Below are positions 39,877-49,249 of a stretch of 64,000 bases of DNA, piece by piece. The notes under the pieces are model-generated. The model ran no database searches, was not told the DNA's origin, and saw only the letters and a program-made list of their open reading frames with translations. Location: contig CACBHL010000002.1 of assembly GCA_902539035.1 (NCBI GenBank), positions 33,770-97,769 on the forward strand. Reading direction: 5' to 3'. The position numbers and the translations under genes were made by a program. Source of the DNA: an uncultured Pelagibacteraceae bacterium (GTDB lineage: Bacteria; Pseudomonadota; Alphaproteobacteria; Pelagibacterales; Pelagibacteraceae). Each line of letters begins with the position of its first letter. The stretch's first letter is position 1.

Positions 39877-40980
39877 ATGGATGATGTTGTAGTAATAGGT
39901 GGTGGAATTATTGGGGCAGCTACAGCCTATTTTTTATCTAAAGAGGGTAGAAAAGTTAAAGTAATCGAGAAAGACCCAACATATAAAACTGCATCATTCC
40001 CATTATCTTTAGGTGGATTTAGACGACAGTTTTTTCAAAAAGAAAATATTTTATTAGGAAAATTTGCTAGAGAATTTATTAATCAAATACCACAATTATT
40101 AAAAACTGAAAAAAACCCAAACCCTACTGCTAGTATGGTAACAAATGGTTATTTATTAATGTTTGGACCTGAACATGCTGAAGAACAATACAAAGCATTA
40201 GAAAATCATAAAAAGTGTGAGGCAGGAACAAAAAATATTAAAGGTTCAGAATTATCAGACATATTTCCCTATATAAATAATGAGGGAATAGAAACGGCAA
40301 CTTACACCGATAATCAAACCGAAGGTTGGATTGATCCTTTTCTTTTTCATACCGCATTAAAAAGTAAAGCAATTGAGCTTGGAGCTGAATTTATTAAAGG
40401 TGAAATTAAAAATATTTCTGAAGTTAAGGCTAAAACTATTGTTTCTGCTGCAGGGTGTTGGACAAAAAAATTACTTGAAGATATTCCTGTAGTACCTCAG
40501 AAGCACACCGTATTTAGGGTTAAATGTCCAAAATATATTAAAGAAATGCCTCTAACAGGAGATCTAACAACAGGTGTTTATTGGAGACCAGAGGGTGGTG
40601 AATACCTAGCTGGATCACCTATTTCTGTGTTTGACGCTGATGATTTAGAACCAGCATGGAATGATTTTGAAGAATTAGTTTGGCCAGCATTAGCAAAAAG
40701 AATTCCAGCTTTTGAAGAACTAAAATTAACTGGTGGATGGGCTGGATATTATGATTGCAACAAATTAGATAACAATGCAGTTGTGGGTAAGCATCCAAAA
40801 TATGAAAATGTTTATATGGCATCCGGTTTCACTGGAAGGGGATTAATGCAAGCACCTGGTATAGGAAGAGCATTAACAGAATTAATTACAACAGGATCTT
40901 ACCAAACAATTGATATTAGTGATTTTTCAGTCGAAAGAGTGTTAGGTAATAGCGCAAGGCCAGAACCATACGTATTGTAA
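39877..40980 (+). CDS. FAD-dependent amino acid oxidase (DAO family)
   Basis: MDDVVVIGGGIIGAATAYFLSKEGRKVKVIEKD; C-term GFTGRGLMQAPGIGRALTELI. Confidence 0.88.
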   Translation: MDDVVVIGGGIIGAATAYFLSKEGRKVKVIEKDPTYKTASFPLSLGGFRRQFFQKENILLGKFAREFINQIPQLLKTEKNPNPTASMVTNGYLLMFGPEHAEEQYKALENHKKCEAGTKNIKGSELSDIFPYINNEGIETATYTDNQTEGWIDPFLFHTALKSKAIELGAEFIKGEIKNISEVKAKTIVSAAGCWTKKLLEDIPVVPQKHTVFRVKCPKYIKEMPLTGDLTTGVYWRPEGGEYLAGSPISVFDADDLEPAWNDFEELVWPALAKRIPAFEELKLTGGWAGYYDCNKLDNNAVVGKHPKYENVYMASGFTGRGLMQAPGIGRALTELITTGSYQTIDISDFSVERVLGNSARPEPYVL

Positions 40981-40982
40981 CT

Positions 40983-42455
40983 TTAAGTCCCACAAAAAGT
41001 TTGGTACTTTTCTTTTGATGCTGGAGCAGGTGTTTGAAATTCTGAAATATCAACTTTAGGTTCGTAAGGTTTATCTATCACTGACAATAATATATTAAAA
41101 GTTTTGTAATTATTTTTCTCTGTATCAGATAAAGCCTCTTCAACTTTATGATTTCTAGGAATGATAACTGGATTGACTTTTTTCATTAGTTCAAACTGTT
41201 CTTCTTTGTCAGAATTATTTAAACTTGACCTATTTTTCCAAGCTTTTAACCAGTCTTCAAAATTTTTATCTTTATAAATTTCATCACCAACAGAAATTCC
41301 CATTAAATAACAAAATGTATTTGTGTAATCTGCTTTATTTTTTTCCATCCAATTAAGTAAAGAATTAATCAGTTTTAAGTCATCTTTATTATTACCCACC
41401 AAACCAAGTTTAGATTTCATCATATTTAACCATTTTTGTTCATAAATATTTTGAAAATTATCAATAATTTTGGTTGCAGTTTTAATAGCCTGTTCTTCAC
41501 TTTCATCAATAAGAGGGATCAAGCATTCAGCAAATCGAGCCAAGTTCCATTTTGCAATTGCTGGCTGATTTGAAAATGCATATCTTCCAAACTTATCAAT
41601 TGAACTAAAAACAGTTTTAGGATCATAGTAATCCATAAAAGCACAGGGTCCATAATCTATAGTTTCACCAGAAATTGTCATGTTATCAGTATTCATTACT
41701 CCATGAATAAATCCAACACGCATCCAATTAATTATTAGCTGACATTGTTTCTCAATTACCAAATTTAATAAATCTACAGCTTTTGTTTTGGAGGATTTAA
41801 TTTCTGGATAATGTCTAACAATTGTATAATCAATTAACATCTTCAATTCATCAATATTTTGTTTTGCAGCGATGTATTGAAATGTTCCAACTCGAATATG
41901 ACTAGAGGCAACTCTAGTTAGTATTGCACCCTCTAACAAATTTTCCCTTACAACCTTTTCTCCAGTTTTAGTCACAGCAAGACTTCTCGTTGTAGGAATA
42001 TTTAATGAGTGTATAGCCTCACTAATAATATATTCTCTTAGCATTGGCCCCAAAGCTGCACGACCATCACCACCTCTTGAAAACGAAGTCCTGCCAGATC
42101 CTTTGAATTGAATATCGTATCTTTTTTTTTGATTAGTTACATGCTCACCGATTAAAACTGCTCTTCCATCACCTAACATTGTAAAATGTCCAAATTGATG
42201 CCCTGCATAAGCTTGAGCTATTGAGTTAGTTCCTTCAGGAAGGATATTTCCTGCAAATAGAGCAGATAATTTTTTTTTTTCAATTTTGGAAAAATCAAGC
42301 CCCAATTCCTTTGCCAAATTTTCATTTAAGATAACCAATTCAGGCTTCAAAACTGAAACAGGTTTAACAATCTCCTTAAAAGATTCGGGTAACTTAGAAT
42401 AAGAATTATCAAAATTCCATTTAATTTGGTTTTTCACAGGTTTTAAAGGTTCCAA
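40983..42455 (-). CDS. selO: SelO/YdiU family protein adenylyltransferase (pseudokinase AMPylase)
   Basis: YAGHQFGHFTMLGDGRAVLIGEH, DIQFKGSGRTSFSRGGDGRAALGPMLREYIISEA, HGVMNTDNMTISGETIDYGPCAFMD. Confidence 0.95.
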   Translation of the reverse strand: MEPLKPVKNQIKWNFDNSYSKLPESFKEIVKPVSVLKPELVILNENLAKELGLDFSKIEKKKLSALFAGNILPEGTNSIAQAYAGHQFGHFTMLGDGRAVLIGEHVTNQKKRYDIQFKGSGRTSFSRGGDGRAALGPMLREYIISEAIHSLNIPTTRSLAVTKTGEKVVRENLLEGAILTRVASSHIRVGTFQYIAAKQNIDELKMLIDYTIVRHYPEIKSSKTKAVDLLNLVIEKQCQLIINWMRVGFIHGVMNTDNMTISGETIDYGPCAFMDYYDPKTVFSSIDKFGRYAFSNQPAIAKWNLARFAECLIPLIDESEEQAIKTATKIIDNFQNIYEQKWLNMMKSKLGLVGNNKDDLKLINSLLNWMEKNKADYTNTFCYLMGISVGDEIYKDKNFEDWLKAWKNRSSLNNSDKEEQFELMKKVNPVIIPRNHKVEEALSDTEKNNYKTFNILLSVIDKPYEPKVDISEFQTPAPASKEKYQTFCGT

Positions 42456-43018
42456 ATATTGTTTAAAATTTCTTCTCTTCTACAAGCTTTTTTATATTCC
42501 AAATACCTTTGAAATTTTTTTACATAAAAATCTTGGTGATAAACTTCGGCTTGGTAAAATTTATCAAAACTTCTTACGTAAGTGACGATTTCTTTATTAA
42601 ATTTTTTCTTTAGTTCTCTTATGCTATTTTCTATAAGTTTTCTTTCTTCATCGTTTTGATAAAAAGCAACTGATCTGTAGCTATATCCTTTATCGCAAAA
42701 TTGTCCATAAGGATCGAATGGATCTATATTTTTCCAAAAAATATTCAGCAATTCTTTAAAAGAAATAATTTTTTTGTCATAGATAATTTCAACAACTTCA
42801 AAATGGCCAGTTTTACCATAAACTACTTCTTTGTAGGTTGGGTTTTCTGTAATGCCACCAGAGTAGCCCGATATTACCTTTTCAACTCCACTTAATTTTT
42901 CGAAGGACTCTTCCATACACCAAAAACACCCACCAGCAAAATATGCTTTACTTTTTTGATTAGCCTCTGCTGCAGTAATGAAGGATATGATAAAAGTTAT
43001 GATAGTTATAATTTTCAT
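42443..43018 (-). CDS. msrA: peptide-methionine (S)-S-oxide reductase
   Basis: AYFAGGCFWCMEESFEKLSGVEKVISGYSGG...YKEVVYGKTGHFEVVEI; secreted-type N terminus. Confidence 0.95.
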   Translation of the reverse strand: MKIITIITFIISFITAAEANQKSKAYFAGGCFWCMEESFEKLSGVEKVISGYSGGITENPTYKEVVYGKTGHFEVVEIIYDKKIISFKELLNIFWKNIDPFDPYGQFCDKGYSYRSVAFYQNDEERKLIENSIRELKKKFNKEIVTYVRSFDKFYQAEVYHQDFYVKKFQRYLEYKKACRREEILNNIWNL

Positions 43019-43058
43019 TTAACATCATAAACAAAAAAAAAGAATTTAGTCTATGATA

Positions 43059-43092
43059 TTAAAGGTAGCTACTTTTAGTAAACTACCTTTAA
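43059..43092 (-). terminator. strong hairpin TTAAAGGTAG-...-CTACCTTTAA downstream of fdh
   Basis: 10-bp perfect outer stem plus nested TACT/AGTA stem, in the fdh-msrA intergenic (both minus strand); no adjacent U tract. Confidence 0.55.
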
Positions 43093-43108
43093 TAAGTATT
43101 AGTGTAAG

Positions 43109-44308
43109 TTATTTTTTCTTATATTTAGCCGCTTCTTCAGATCCACCTGTTGCTGATCCTTTACTGTATGAGTGAGCACCCATTCCAGCTAATTGGCCAT
43201 CTTTAACAATAAGATATTGATCTCTAATTTCACTACCCGTAAAGAAACATTCTAAAATTTCTCTTACGCCGTCAGCATATCTAGTTTGAGCCGATAATGA
43301 AGTTCCGGAAGTGTGTGGTGTCATCCCATGGTTAGGCATAGTTCTCCAAACATGATCATTTGGAGCTGGCTGTGGAAACCAAACGTCTCCAGCATAGCCA
43401 CTCAACTGTCCACTTTCTAGAGCTTTTGCTATAGCCTCACGGTTACAAATTTTACCTCTAGCAGTATTAACAATGTATGCACCTTTTTTCATTTTACTTA
43501 TCAATGCATCATCAAATAAGTTTTCAGTTTCTGGATGGAGTGGACAATTTATTGTCACTACATCACAGACTTTGACCATAGATTCTACAGACTCATGAAA
43601 AGTTAGATTTAATTCTTTTTCAACACTGTCAGGTAGTTTATGTCTGTCAAAGTAATGTAAATGTACATCAAAAGGTTTCATCTTTCTAAGTGCATCTAGA
43701 CCAATACGACCAGCAGCAACTGTTCCGATATGCATACCTTCAACGTCATAAGATCTTTGCACAGCATCAGCTATATTCCAACCACCTTCATTAACTATCC
43801 TATGTTGATTGTGATAATCTCTTACCATTGAAACAATCATCATAACTATATGTTCTGCTACTGATCTTGAATTACAAAATGTAACTTCTACTACGTCAAT
43901 TTTATTATCCATTGCTGCTTGTAAATCAACATGGTCTGAACCAATTCCAGCAGTAATAGCCATTTTTAAATTTTTTGCTTTTGCAATTCTCTCTTTTGTT
44001 AAATAGTAAGGAAAAAATGGTTGAGATATAACGATATCTGCATCAACGATATGTTTATCAGCTTCACATCCATCTCCATCTTTACTATTTGTTACAACAA
44101 ATTCATGTCCATTAGACTCTAAATATTTTCTTAATCCTAATCCCCCTGAAACACATCCTAATAATTCACCTGGTGTGAAGTCCCTACCTTTTGGACTTGG
44201 TAAAGTCATTCCATCTGGATATTTCTCTAATTTAGGAAGATCACTAAGTGGATATGATTTTGGCATTCCACCCTTAGGATCATCGTATAATACGCACAAT
44301 ATCTTCAT
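43109..44308 (-). CDS. fdh: NAD-dependent formate dehydrogenase
   Basis: 399 aa; FPYYLTKERIAKAKNLKMAITAGIGSDHVDLQAA, VVEVTFCNSRSVAEH, NCPLHPETENLF, NTARGKICNREAI, PHTSGTSLSAQTRYADG. Confidence 0.93.
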   Translation of the reverse strand: MKILCVLYDDPKGGMPKSYPLSDLPKLEKYPDGMTLPSPKGRDFTPGELLGCVSGGLGLRKYLESNGHEFVVTNSKDGDGCEADKHIVDADIVISQPFFPYYLTKERIAKAKNLKMAITAGIGSDHVDLQAAMDNKIDVVEVTFCNSRSVAEHIVMMIVSMVRDYHNQHRIVNEGGWNIADAVQRSYDVEGMHIGTVAAGRIGLDALRKMKPFDVHLHYFDRHKLPDSVEKELNLTFHESVESMVKVCDVVTINCPLHPETENLFDDALISKMKKGAYIVNTARGKICNREAIAKALESGQLSGYAGDVWFPQPAPNDHVWRTMPNHGMTPHTSGTSLSAQTRYADGVREILECFFTGSEIRDQYLIVKDGQLAGMGAHSYSKGSATGGSEEAAKYKKK

Positions 44309-44384
44309 TTACTCTCCTGTATGTAATAAAATTTTAATTTATTTTAGGCCATCTAACCTTATTTTCTAGAGGCTAGCAAACAAA

Positions 44385-44849
44385 TTATTTCCTAGAGGGA
44401 TAATTTTTTTTTAAGATTAATCGATTAATAATTATTGCAAAAATTAGAATAATTATTGAACCAGAAATCACAGGGGTCAACAAGTAGTCCACCGACACAC
44501 TACCCATTATGACTATAATGGGATTTCCACCAGCTGGAGGATGAGTTACATTAAATAATATCATCAATCCAACACCAAAACCTACAGCCAAAGGGATAGT
44601 TAAATACAAAGGTAAAGGTACAAAGTATAAAAAAATCATTCCCACAATTGCAGTAAGAACGTGACCAAAGAAAACATTTTTTGGCTGAGCGAAAGGACTT
44701 TCAGGATATCCATAAAGTAGTACCATTGAAGATCCAAAGGAAGCAATTAAAAATATTCCATACTCAGTTTTGTAAGTTAAAAGAGTAAGTATTCCAATTG
44801 TGATAATCGAAAAGAGCCCTGCTAAAAATGATTGTTTAAAATTTCCCAT
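44385..44849 (-). CDS. HPP family membrane protein
   Basis: FGSSMVLLYGYPESPFAQPKNVFFGHVLTAIVG...THPPAGGNPIIVIMG. Confidence 0.9.
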   Translation of the reverse strand: MGNFKQSFLAGLFSIITIGILTLLTYKTEYGIFLIASFGSSMVLLYGYPESPFAQPKNVFFGHVLTAIVGMIFLYFVPLPLYLTIPLAVGFGVGLMILFNVTHPPAGGNPIIVIMGSVSVDYLLTPVISGSIIILIFAIIINRLILKKNYPSRK

Positions 44850-44852
44850 AAA

Positions 44853-45251
44853 TTAATTTGATACAATTTTTTTTAAGGCATTAAAAGTAAGAAGAATACA
44901 TTCTTTTCTTGATACATTTTTTTTATCAAACAATTTACTTAAAAAAGACCATTTCTTTTCAATACTTTCTTGTTTTTTATTAAAAAAAGATTTTGCATAA
45001 TCACACAGCTCATCAATTTTTTTTTTTTTTGAGTTTATTAAATTTTTTGACAATAGACTTGCAGTAGCCTGACAATAAATACATGATTTTCCCTGGTAGC
45101 CAAAATCAACAAGTTTTTCATTTTTTATGACTAACTTTATTTGAATTTCATCACCACATAGTGGATTTTTCGATTTTGCAGCATGAGTGTAATTTTTGAT
45201 ATTTTTATTATTTTCTGTATCCGAAGCAATCTCTAAAATTTTTAAATCCAT
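44853..45251 (-). CDS. SufU/NifU-like iron-sulfur cluster assembly scaffold
   Basis: SKNPLCGDEIQIKLVIKNEKLVDFGYQGKSCIYCQATASLL...RKECILLTFNAL: three conserved Cys. Confidence 0.85.
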   Translation of the reverse strand: MDLKILEIASDTENNKNIKNYTHAAKSKNPLCGDEIQIKLVIKNEKLVDFGYQGKSCIYCQATASLLSKNLINSKKKKIDELCDYAKSFFNKKQESIEKKWSFLSKLFDKKNVSRKECILLTFNALKKIVSN

Positions 45252-45351
45252 AGGAGCTATTAATTTAATTTCATATATATCACTAATTTATATTTAGATT
45301 TAAAATATATTTTTGTTGTAGAATATTCTTTTTAGAATTAGATTTCGGCAT

Positions 45352-46257
45352 ATGATTGAGCTTAAAAGTCCCAAAATTGCTATTCCAGTTGTATTGTTTG
45401 CAGGCTTACTGTGGTCATTTGGCCCATTAGTTGTGAGATACATGGATAATCCGCAATTAGTCCCATGGCAGTATATTTTTGGAAGAGGTTTAACTATTTT
45501 CATTTTATTAAATCTTTATTTGTTCTTTGAAGAAGGAAAAAATTTTTATAAAAATTACTTTAAAATAGGGTTATCGGGTGTGATAGGGGGCTCGGGTTTA
45601 GGAGTTGCAATGATCACCTTTATTTATTCAATAACAAATACAAGTGCTGCAGTTACATTACTTTGTTTGGCCGCAATGCCTTTTTTTACAGCATTATTAG
45701 CTTTTTTGTTTTTAAAAGAAAAAATTTCTTTAAATGTTTGGATTTCAATTTTGATAGCAACTGCAGGTATAATGATAATGGCACTTGGTAATACTAGTGA
45801 AAAATCTTTAATTGGATTTGTATTTGGTCTAACAGCTTCAATCGGTTTTTCAGTTTTTTCTGTATCCTTAAGGTGGAGAAAAGAAACTCCTAAATTTACT
45901 ACAGTTGCTTTTGCAGGATTTTTTTGTGTAGTCTTTTCATCTATAGCAATCATTACGAATGGTTTGGTATTTTTCTCATCAAGCTATAATGGAACTTTAT
46001 TTTCTTTACATGGAACTTTAGTCTGTTTTGGTTTAATTTTATATTCAATTGGATCAAAAGCTATTCCTGCCGCAGAACTAACCTTGTTATCTTTAACTGA
46101 AGTAATAGGTGGAATATTCTGGGTATGGTTACCTCTGTTTGGTATAAATGAGGTCCCAACAACAAACACAATCATTGGAGGATTTTTTCTTTTTATCTCA
46201 ATAATTTATTACAGTCTTATTATGAGATGGAATAAAAGATACATCGCATTGAATTAA
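45352..46257 (+). CDS. EamA/DMT superfamily transporter
   Basis: 10 TM EamA duplication; 3 bp upstream of amidinotransferase. Confidence 0.87.
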   Translation: MIELKSPKIAIPVVLFAGLLWSFGPLVVRYMDNPQLVPWQYIFGRGLTIFILLNLYLFFEEGKNFYKNYFKIGLSGVIGGSGLGVAMITFIYSITNTSAAVTLLCLAAMPFFTALLAFLFLKEKISLNVWISILIATAGIMIMALGNTSEKSLIGFVFGLTASIGFSVFSVSLRWRKETPKFTTVAFAGFFCVVFSSIAIITNGLVFFSSSYNGTLFSLHGTLVCFGLILYSIGSKAIPAAELTLLSLTEVIGGIFWVWLPLFGINEVPTTNTIIGGFFLFISIIYYSLIMRWNKRYIALN

Positions 46258-46260
46258 TCT

Positions 46261-47376
46261 ATGAATAAAAGTAATATTATTGTGAATAGTTGGAATGAGT
46301 GGGATCCATTAAAACATGTAATTGTTGGAAGAGCAGATGGGACATGTATACCAGCCCCTGAACCAGCAGTTGATGCAAAAGTTCCAGAAGATAGCGATAT
46401 GCGTGGACAGTTTGGACCAAGAACTAAAGATACAGTTGATAAAGCCAATCAACTATTAGATGATTTTTCAAACCTACTTCAAAAAAGAGGAATTAAAGTA
46501 GATAGACCAACACCCATAGATTTTAATCAAAAAACATCAACTCCTGATTGGGAAGCAGAAACCATGTTTGGCTGTATGCCACCGAGAGACGTTTTATTGA
46601 CTGTTGGTAATGAAATTTTAGAAGCAACAATGAGCTATCGTTGTCGTTGGTTTGAATATTTATGTTACAGACCACTTTTACAAGATTATTATAATCAAGA
46701 TCCAAATATGCGACATGAGTCTGCACCAAAGCCTAGATTAACGGATCTTGATTATCAAAAAGATTATTTGTCAGATAAAATTGGAGTTCAAAAAAGATTA
46801 GAGTGGACTGAAAAAAAATATTTTGTAACAACCGAAGAAGAGCCATTATTTGATGCTGCAGATGTATTAAGATTTGGAAAAGATTTGGTAGTTCAACATG
46901 GTTTTACTACAAACTTAAAAGGTATTAATTGGTTAAAAAGACATTATAAAGATCACCGAGTTCATGCAGTGAACTTTCCTGGTGATCCATATCCAATTCA
47001 TATTGATGCAACTTTCACACCAATAAAAGAGGGATTAATAATTAATAATCCTCAAAGAAGACTGCCTAATGAACAAAGAAAGTTATTTGAAAATAATGGA
47101 TGGGAAATAATAGATAGTGCGCAACCAGCACATAATAAACCACCTCCTTTATGTTATTCATCAACATGGTTATCTATGAATGTATTGGTTTTAGATTCTA
47201 AAACTGTGTGTGTTGAAAAAAGTGAAACTTATCAGGCAGAACAATTAGATAAACTTGGAATGGAAGTGGTACCAGTAGAACTACGTGATGCTTATGCATT
47301 TGGAGGAGGACTTCATTGTTGTACTGCAGACGTATATCGAGAAGGTGAATTAAAGGACTATTTTCCTAACCAATGA
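46261..47376 (+). CDS. glycine amidinotransferase-like (arginine:glycine amidinotransferase family)
   Basis: VNSWNEWDPLKHVIVGRADG, HIDATFTPIKEGLIINNPQRRLP, SSTWLSMNVLVLD, GGGLHCCTADVYREG: GATM family His/Cys motifs. Confidence 0.9.
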   Translation: MNKSNIIVNSWNEWDPLKHVIVGRADGTCIPAPEPAVDAKVPEDSDMRGQFGPRTKDTVDKANQLLDDFSNLLQKRGIKVDRPTPIDFNQKTSTPDWEAETMFGCMPPRDVLLTVGNEILEATMSYRCRWFEYLCYRPLLQDYYNQDPNMRHESAPKPRLTDLDYQKDYLSDKIGVQKRLEWTEKKYFVTTEEEPLFDAADVLRFGKDLVVQHGFTTNLKGINWLKRHYKDHRVHAVNFPGDPYPIHIDATFTPIKEGLIINNPQRRLPNEQRKLFENNGWEIIDSAQPAHNKPPPLCYSSTWLSMNVLVLDSKTVCVEKSETYQAEQLDKLGMEVVPVELRDAYAFGGGLHCCTADVYREGELKDYFPNQ

Positions 47377-47380
47377 GTCT

Positions 47381-47608
47381 CTAATTTGGATTTTGCTTTA
47401 AAAATTTAATATATTTTAAAACTTCATTAAACTTTTCATCGGGTATATCTTTGTAACTCGCATTAAATTTAGATTTTATGCAAATAGCTACATGTGCATA
47501 AGCATTCCTACCTTTTGGATGATTAGGATGATCAGGTAATTGCCCTCGTAAATAATCGCCAGCTTCCTGTATCATTTTCCACAGTTTACTTGCGTTTTCT
47601 TTATTCAT
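47381..47608 (-). CDS. small protein with ORF6C-like C-terminal domain
   Basis: DHPNHPKGRNAYAHVAICIKSKFNASYKDIPDEKFNEVLKYIKFL resembles phage ORF6C domain; start moved to internal Met (47608). Confidence 0.6.
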   Translation of the reverse strand: MNKENASKLWKMIQEAGDYLRGQLPDHPNHPKGRNAYAHVAICIKSKFNASYKDIPDEKFNEVLKYIKFLKQNPN

Positions 47609-47672
47609 AATACATTTTAAAGCGCGACAAGAATTTACGTAATAAATTTTTACACATTTGTTAAACAAAAAT

Positions 47673-48431
47673 ATGAATTATTTTAACAGAAACCTAAATA
47701 TTCTCCTAGCTTGGTCTGTTCATTTTTTAACATGTTCTGGATTAATAGCAGGTTTTTTTGCTCTAATATGTATATTTAAAAATGATCCAACATCAGCTTT
47801 TTTATTTTTAGGATTGGCATTATTAATTGATGCTATAGATGGCTCGTTAGCGAGAAAGTTTAAAGTAAAAATCTTTATAAAAAATATAGATGGCAGAATG
47901 CTTGATAGCGTAATTGATTTCTTCAATTATATAATAATTCCATCTGTAATGATATATTGGTTTAAATTAGTACCAGTGAATTTTGAGTTCATTATACCCT
48001 CTCTCATATTAATTATCTCAGCAATTTCATACTCAAATTCTAATGTGATGACTTCAGATAATTTTTATAAAGGTTTCCCATGCGTTTGGAATATACTGGT
48101 TTTTTATTTATACATTTTCGATTTTTCGCAGATTTTCAATTTATTGCTGATTTCAACATTTATAGTTTTAAAATTTATACCTATAAAATATATCCATCCA
48201 TTGCGAGTTGAAAAATATAAAAAATATTCATTTGTATTTATGTTTTTATGGTTTTTTTCTTCACTTAAAATTTTGCTATATTCATTTTATTCTTTAAATA
48301 GTTATTTTGATTATTTGTCACTTTTTGTGTGGACTATTTCAAATTTATATTTTGTAGTTTTGACGATTTATGAATTATACAATCAGATATTTAGAAATAT
48401 TTTTTTAAAAATTAAAAAATTCAATATTTAA
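47673..48431 (+). CDS. pcs: phosphatidylcholine synthase-like CDP-alcohol phosphatidyltransferase
   Basis: AWSVHFLTCSGLIAGFFALI...LLIDAIDGSLARKFKVK...DGRMLDSVIDFFNYIIIP; CDP-OH-P motif DxxDGxxAR...xxxxD. Confidence 0.85.
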   Translation: MNYFNRNLNILLAWSVHFLTCSGLIAGFFALICIFKNDPTSAFLFLGLALLIDAIDGSLARKFKVKIFIKNIDGRMLDSVIDFFNYIIIPSVMIYWFKLVPVNFEFIIPSLILIISAISYSNSNVMTSDNFYKGFPCVWNILVFYLYIFDFSQIFNLLLISTFIVLKFIPIKYIHPLRVEKYKKYSFVFMFLWFFSSLKILLYSFYSLNSYFDYLSLFVWTISNLYFVVLTIYELYNQIFRNIFLKIKKFNI

Positions 48432-48817
48432 ATAAGTAAAAATACTAAAAAAATCATTTGAATAAAATTAATTACAACAGATATGAAATGTGAATATTTG
48501 AATTTTTTATTCTGTTTTTCATCTCTATATTTGTTAATTAAAGGCATTAAATAATAATTTGAAATAGCAAATAAAATGGTGATTATTAAAATTAAAATAA
48601 ACTTAATTCCAAATTTACTAAGAAAAAAAAACGTTAAGAGAACAATAAAACTTATTACTAAATTAACATTATAATAAAAAGGAAATATTCTTCTGATAAA
48701 TTTCCGGGCATTTTCTTCGTCCAATGTTGTAAAGACAACTGGTGCTATCACAAATGAGAAGAACACCATTATTCCCAAAATCATTGATGTTAGATAAATA
48801 CCAATCTCTTCAATCAT
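48428..48817 (-). CDS. DUF4149 family membrane protein
   Basis: GIMVFFSFVIAPVVFTTLDEENARKFIRRIFPFYYNVNL. Confidence 0.8.
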   Translation of the reverse strand: MIEEIGIYLTSMILGIMVFFSFVIAPVVFTTLDEENARKFIRRIFPFYYNVNLVISFIVLLTFFFLSKFGIKFILILIITILFAISNYYLMPLINKYRDEKQNKKFKYSHFISVVINFIQMIFLVFLLI

Positions 48818-48861
48818 AATTTTTATTCAAATCTTCTAAAATATATATAATCTATAAATAC

Positions 48862-49242
48862 ATGATATTTGTAAAAAATTTTAACTCAATCTCAGATCAG
48901 GAATGGAAAACAAGTGAGAAATATCCAGGAGTAAGATGGAAATTTTTAGTTGATGCAGATATTGATGGAAGCAAAGGAATTTCTTGTGGTTTTGCGGAGG
49001 TTTTACCTGGTGGAAAATTAACTTTGCATCACCATTCACCTGACGAAATTTATTTAGTAACCAATGGTTCTGCAACTTTAAACAAAGATGGTGAATTAGA
49101 AGAGATTAAAAAAGGGGATGTAGTTTATATTTCTAATAATGCTAAACATGCACTTAAAAATAACAGTGATGAAACATTTGGATTTTATTGGCTTTTTCCA
49201 ACAGATCGATTTAAGGAAGTTGAATATTTTTCTGACGAGTAA
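48862..49242 (+). CDS. dddK: cupin DMSP lyase, DddK type
   Basis: 126 aa; FVKNFNSISDQEWKTSEKYPGVRWKFLVDADIDGS...LTLHHHSPDEIYLVTNG...KHALKNN...WLFPTDRFKEVEYF; His56/His58/Glu62/His96 and Tyr64/Tyr122 fall at the positions I recall for characterised DddK. Confidence 0.88.
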   Translation: MIFVKNFNSISDQEWKTSEKYPGVRWKFLVDADIDGSKGISCGFAEVLPGGKLTLHHHSPDEIYLVTNGSATLNKDGELEEIKKGDVVYISNNAKHALKNNSDETFGFYWLFPTDRFKEVEYFSDE

Positions 49243-49249
49243 AATTTTT

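Noticed and set aside
45018-45030. Long poly-T run
   Set aside because: Encodes a Lys run in the SufU/NifU-like minus-strand gene; normal for an AT-rich genome.
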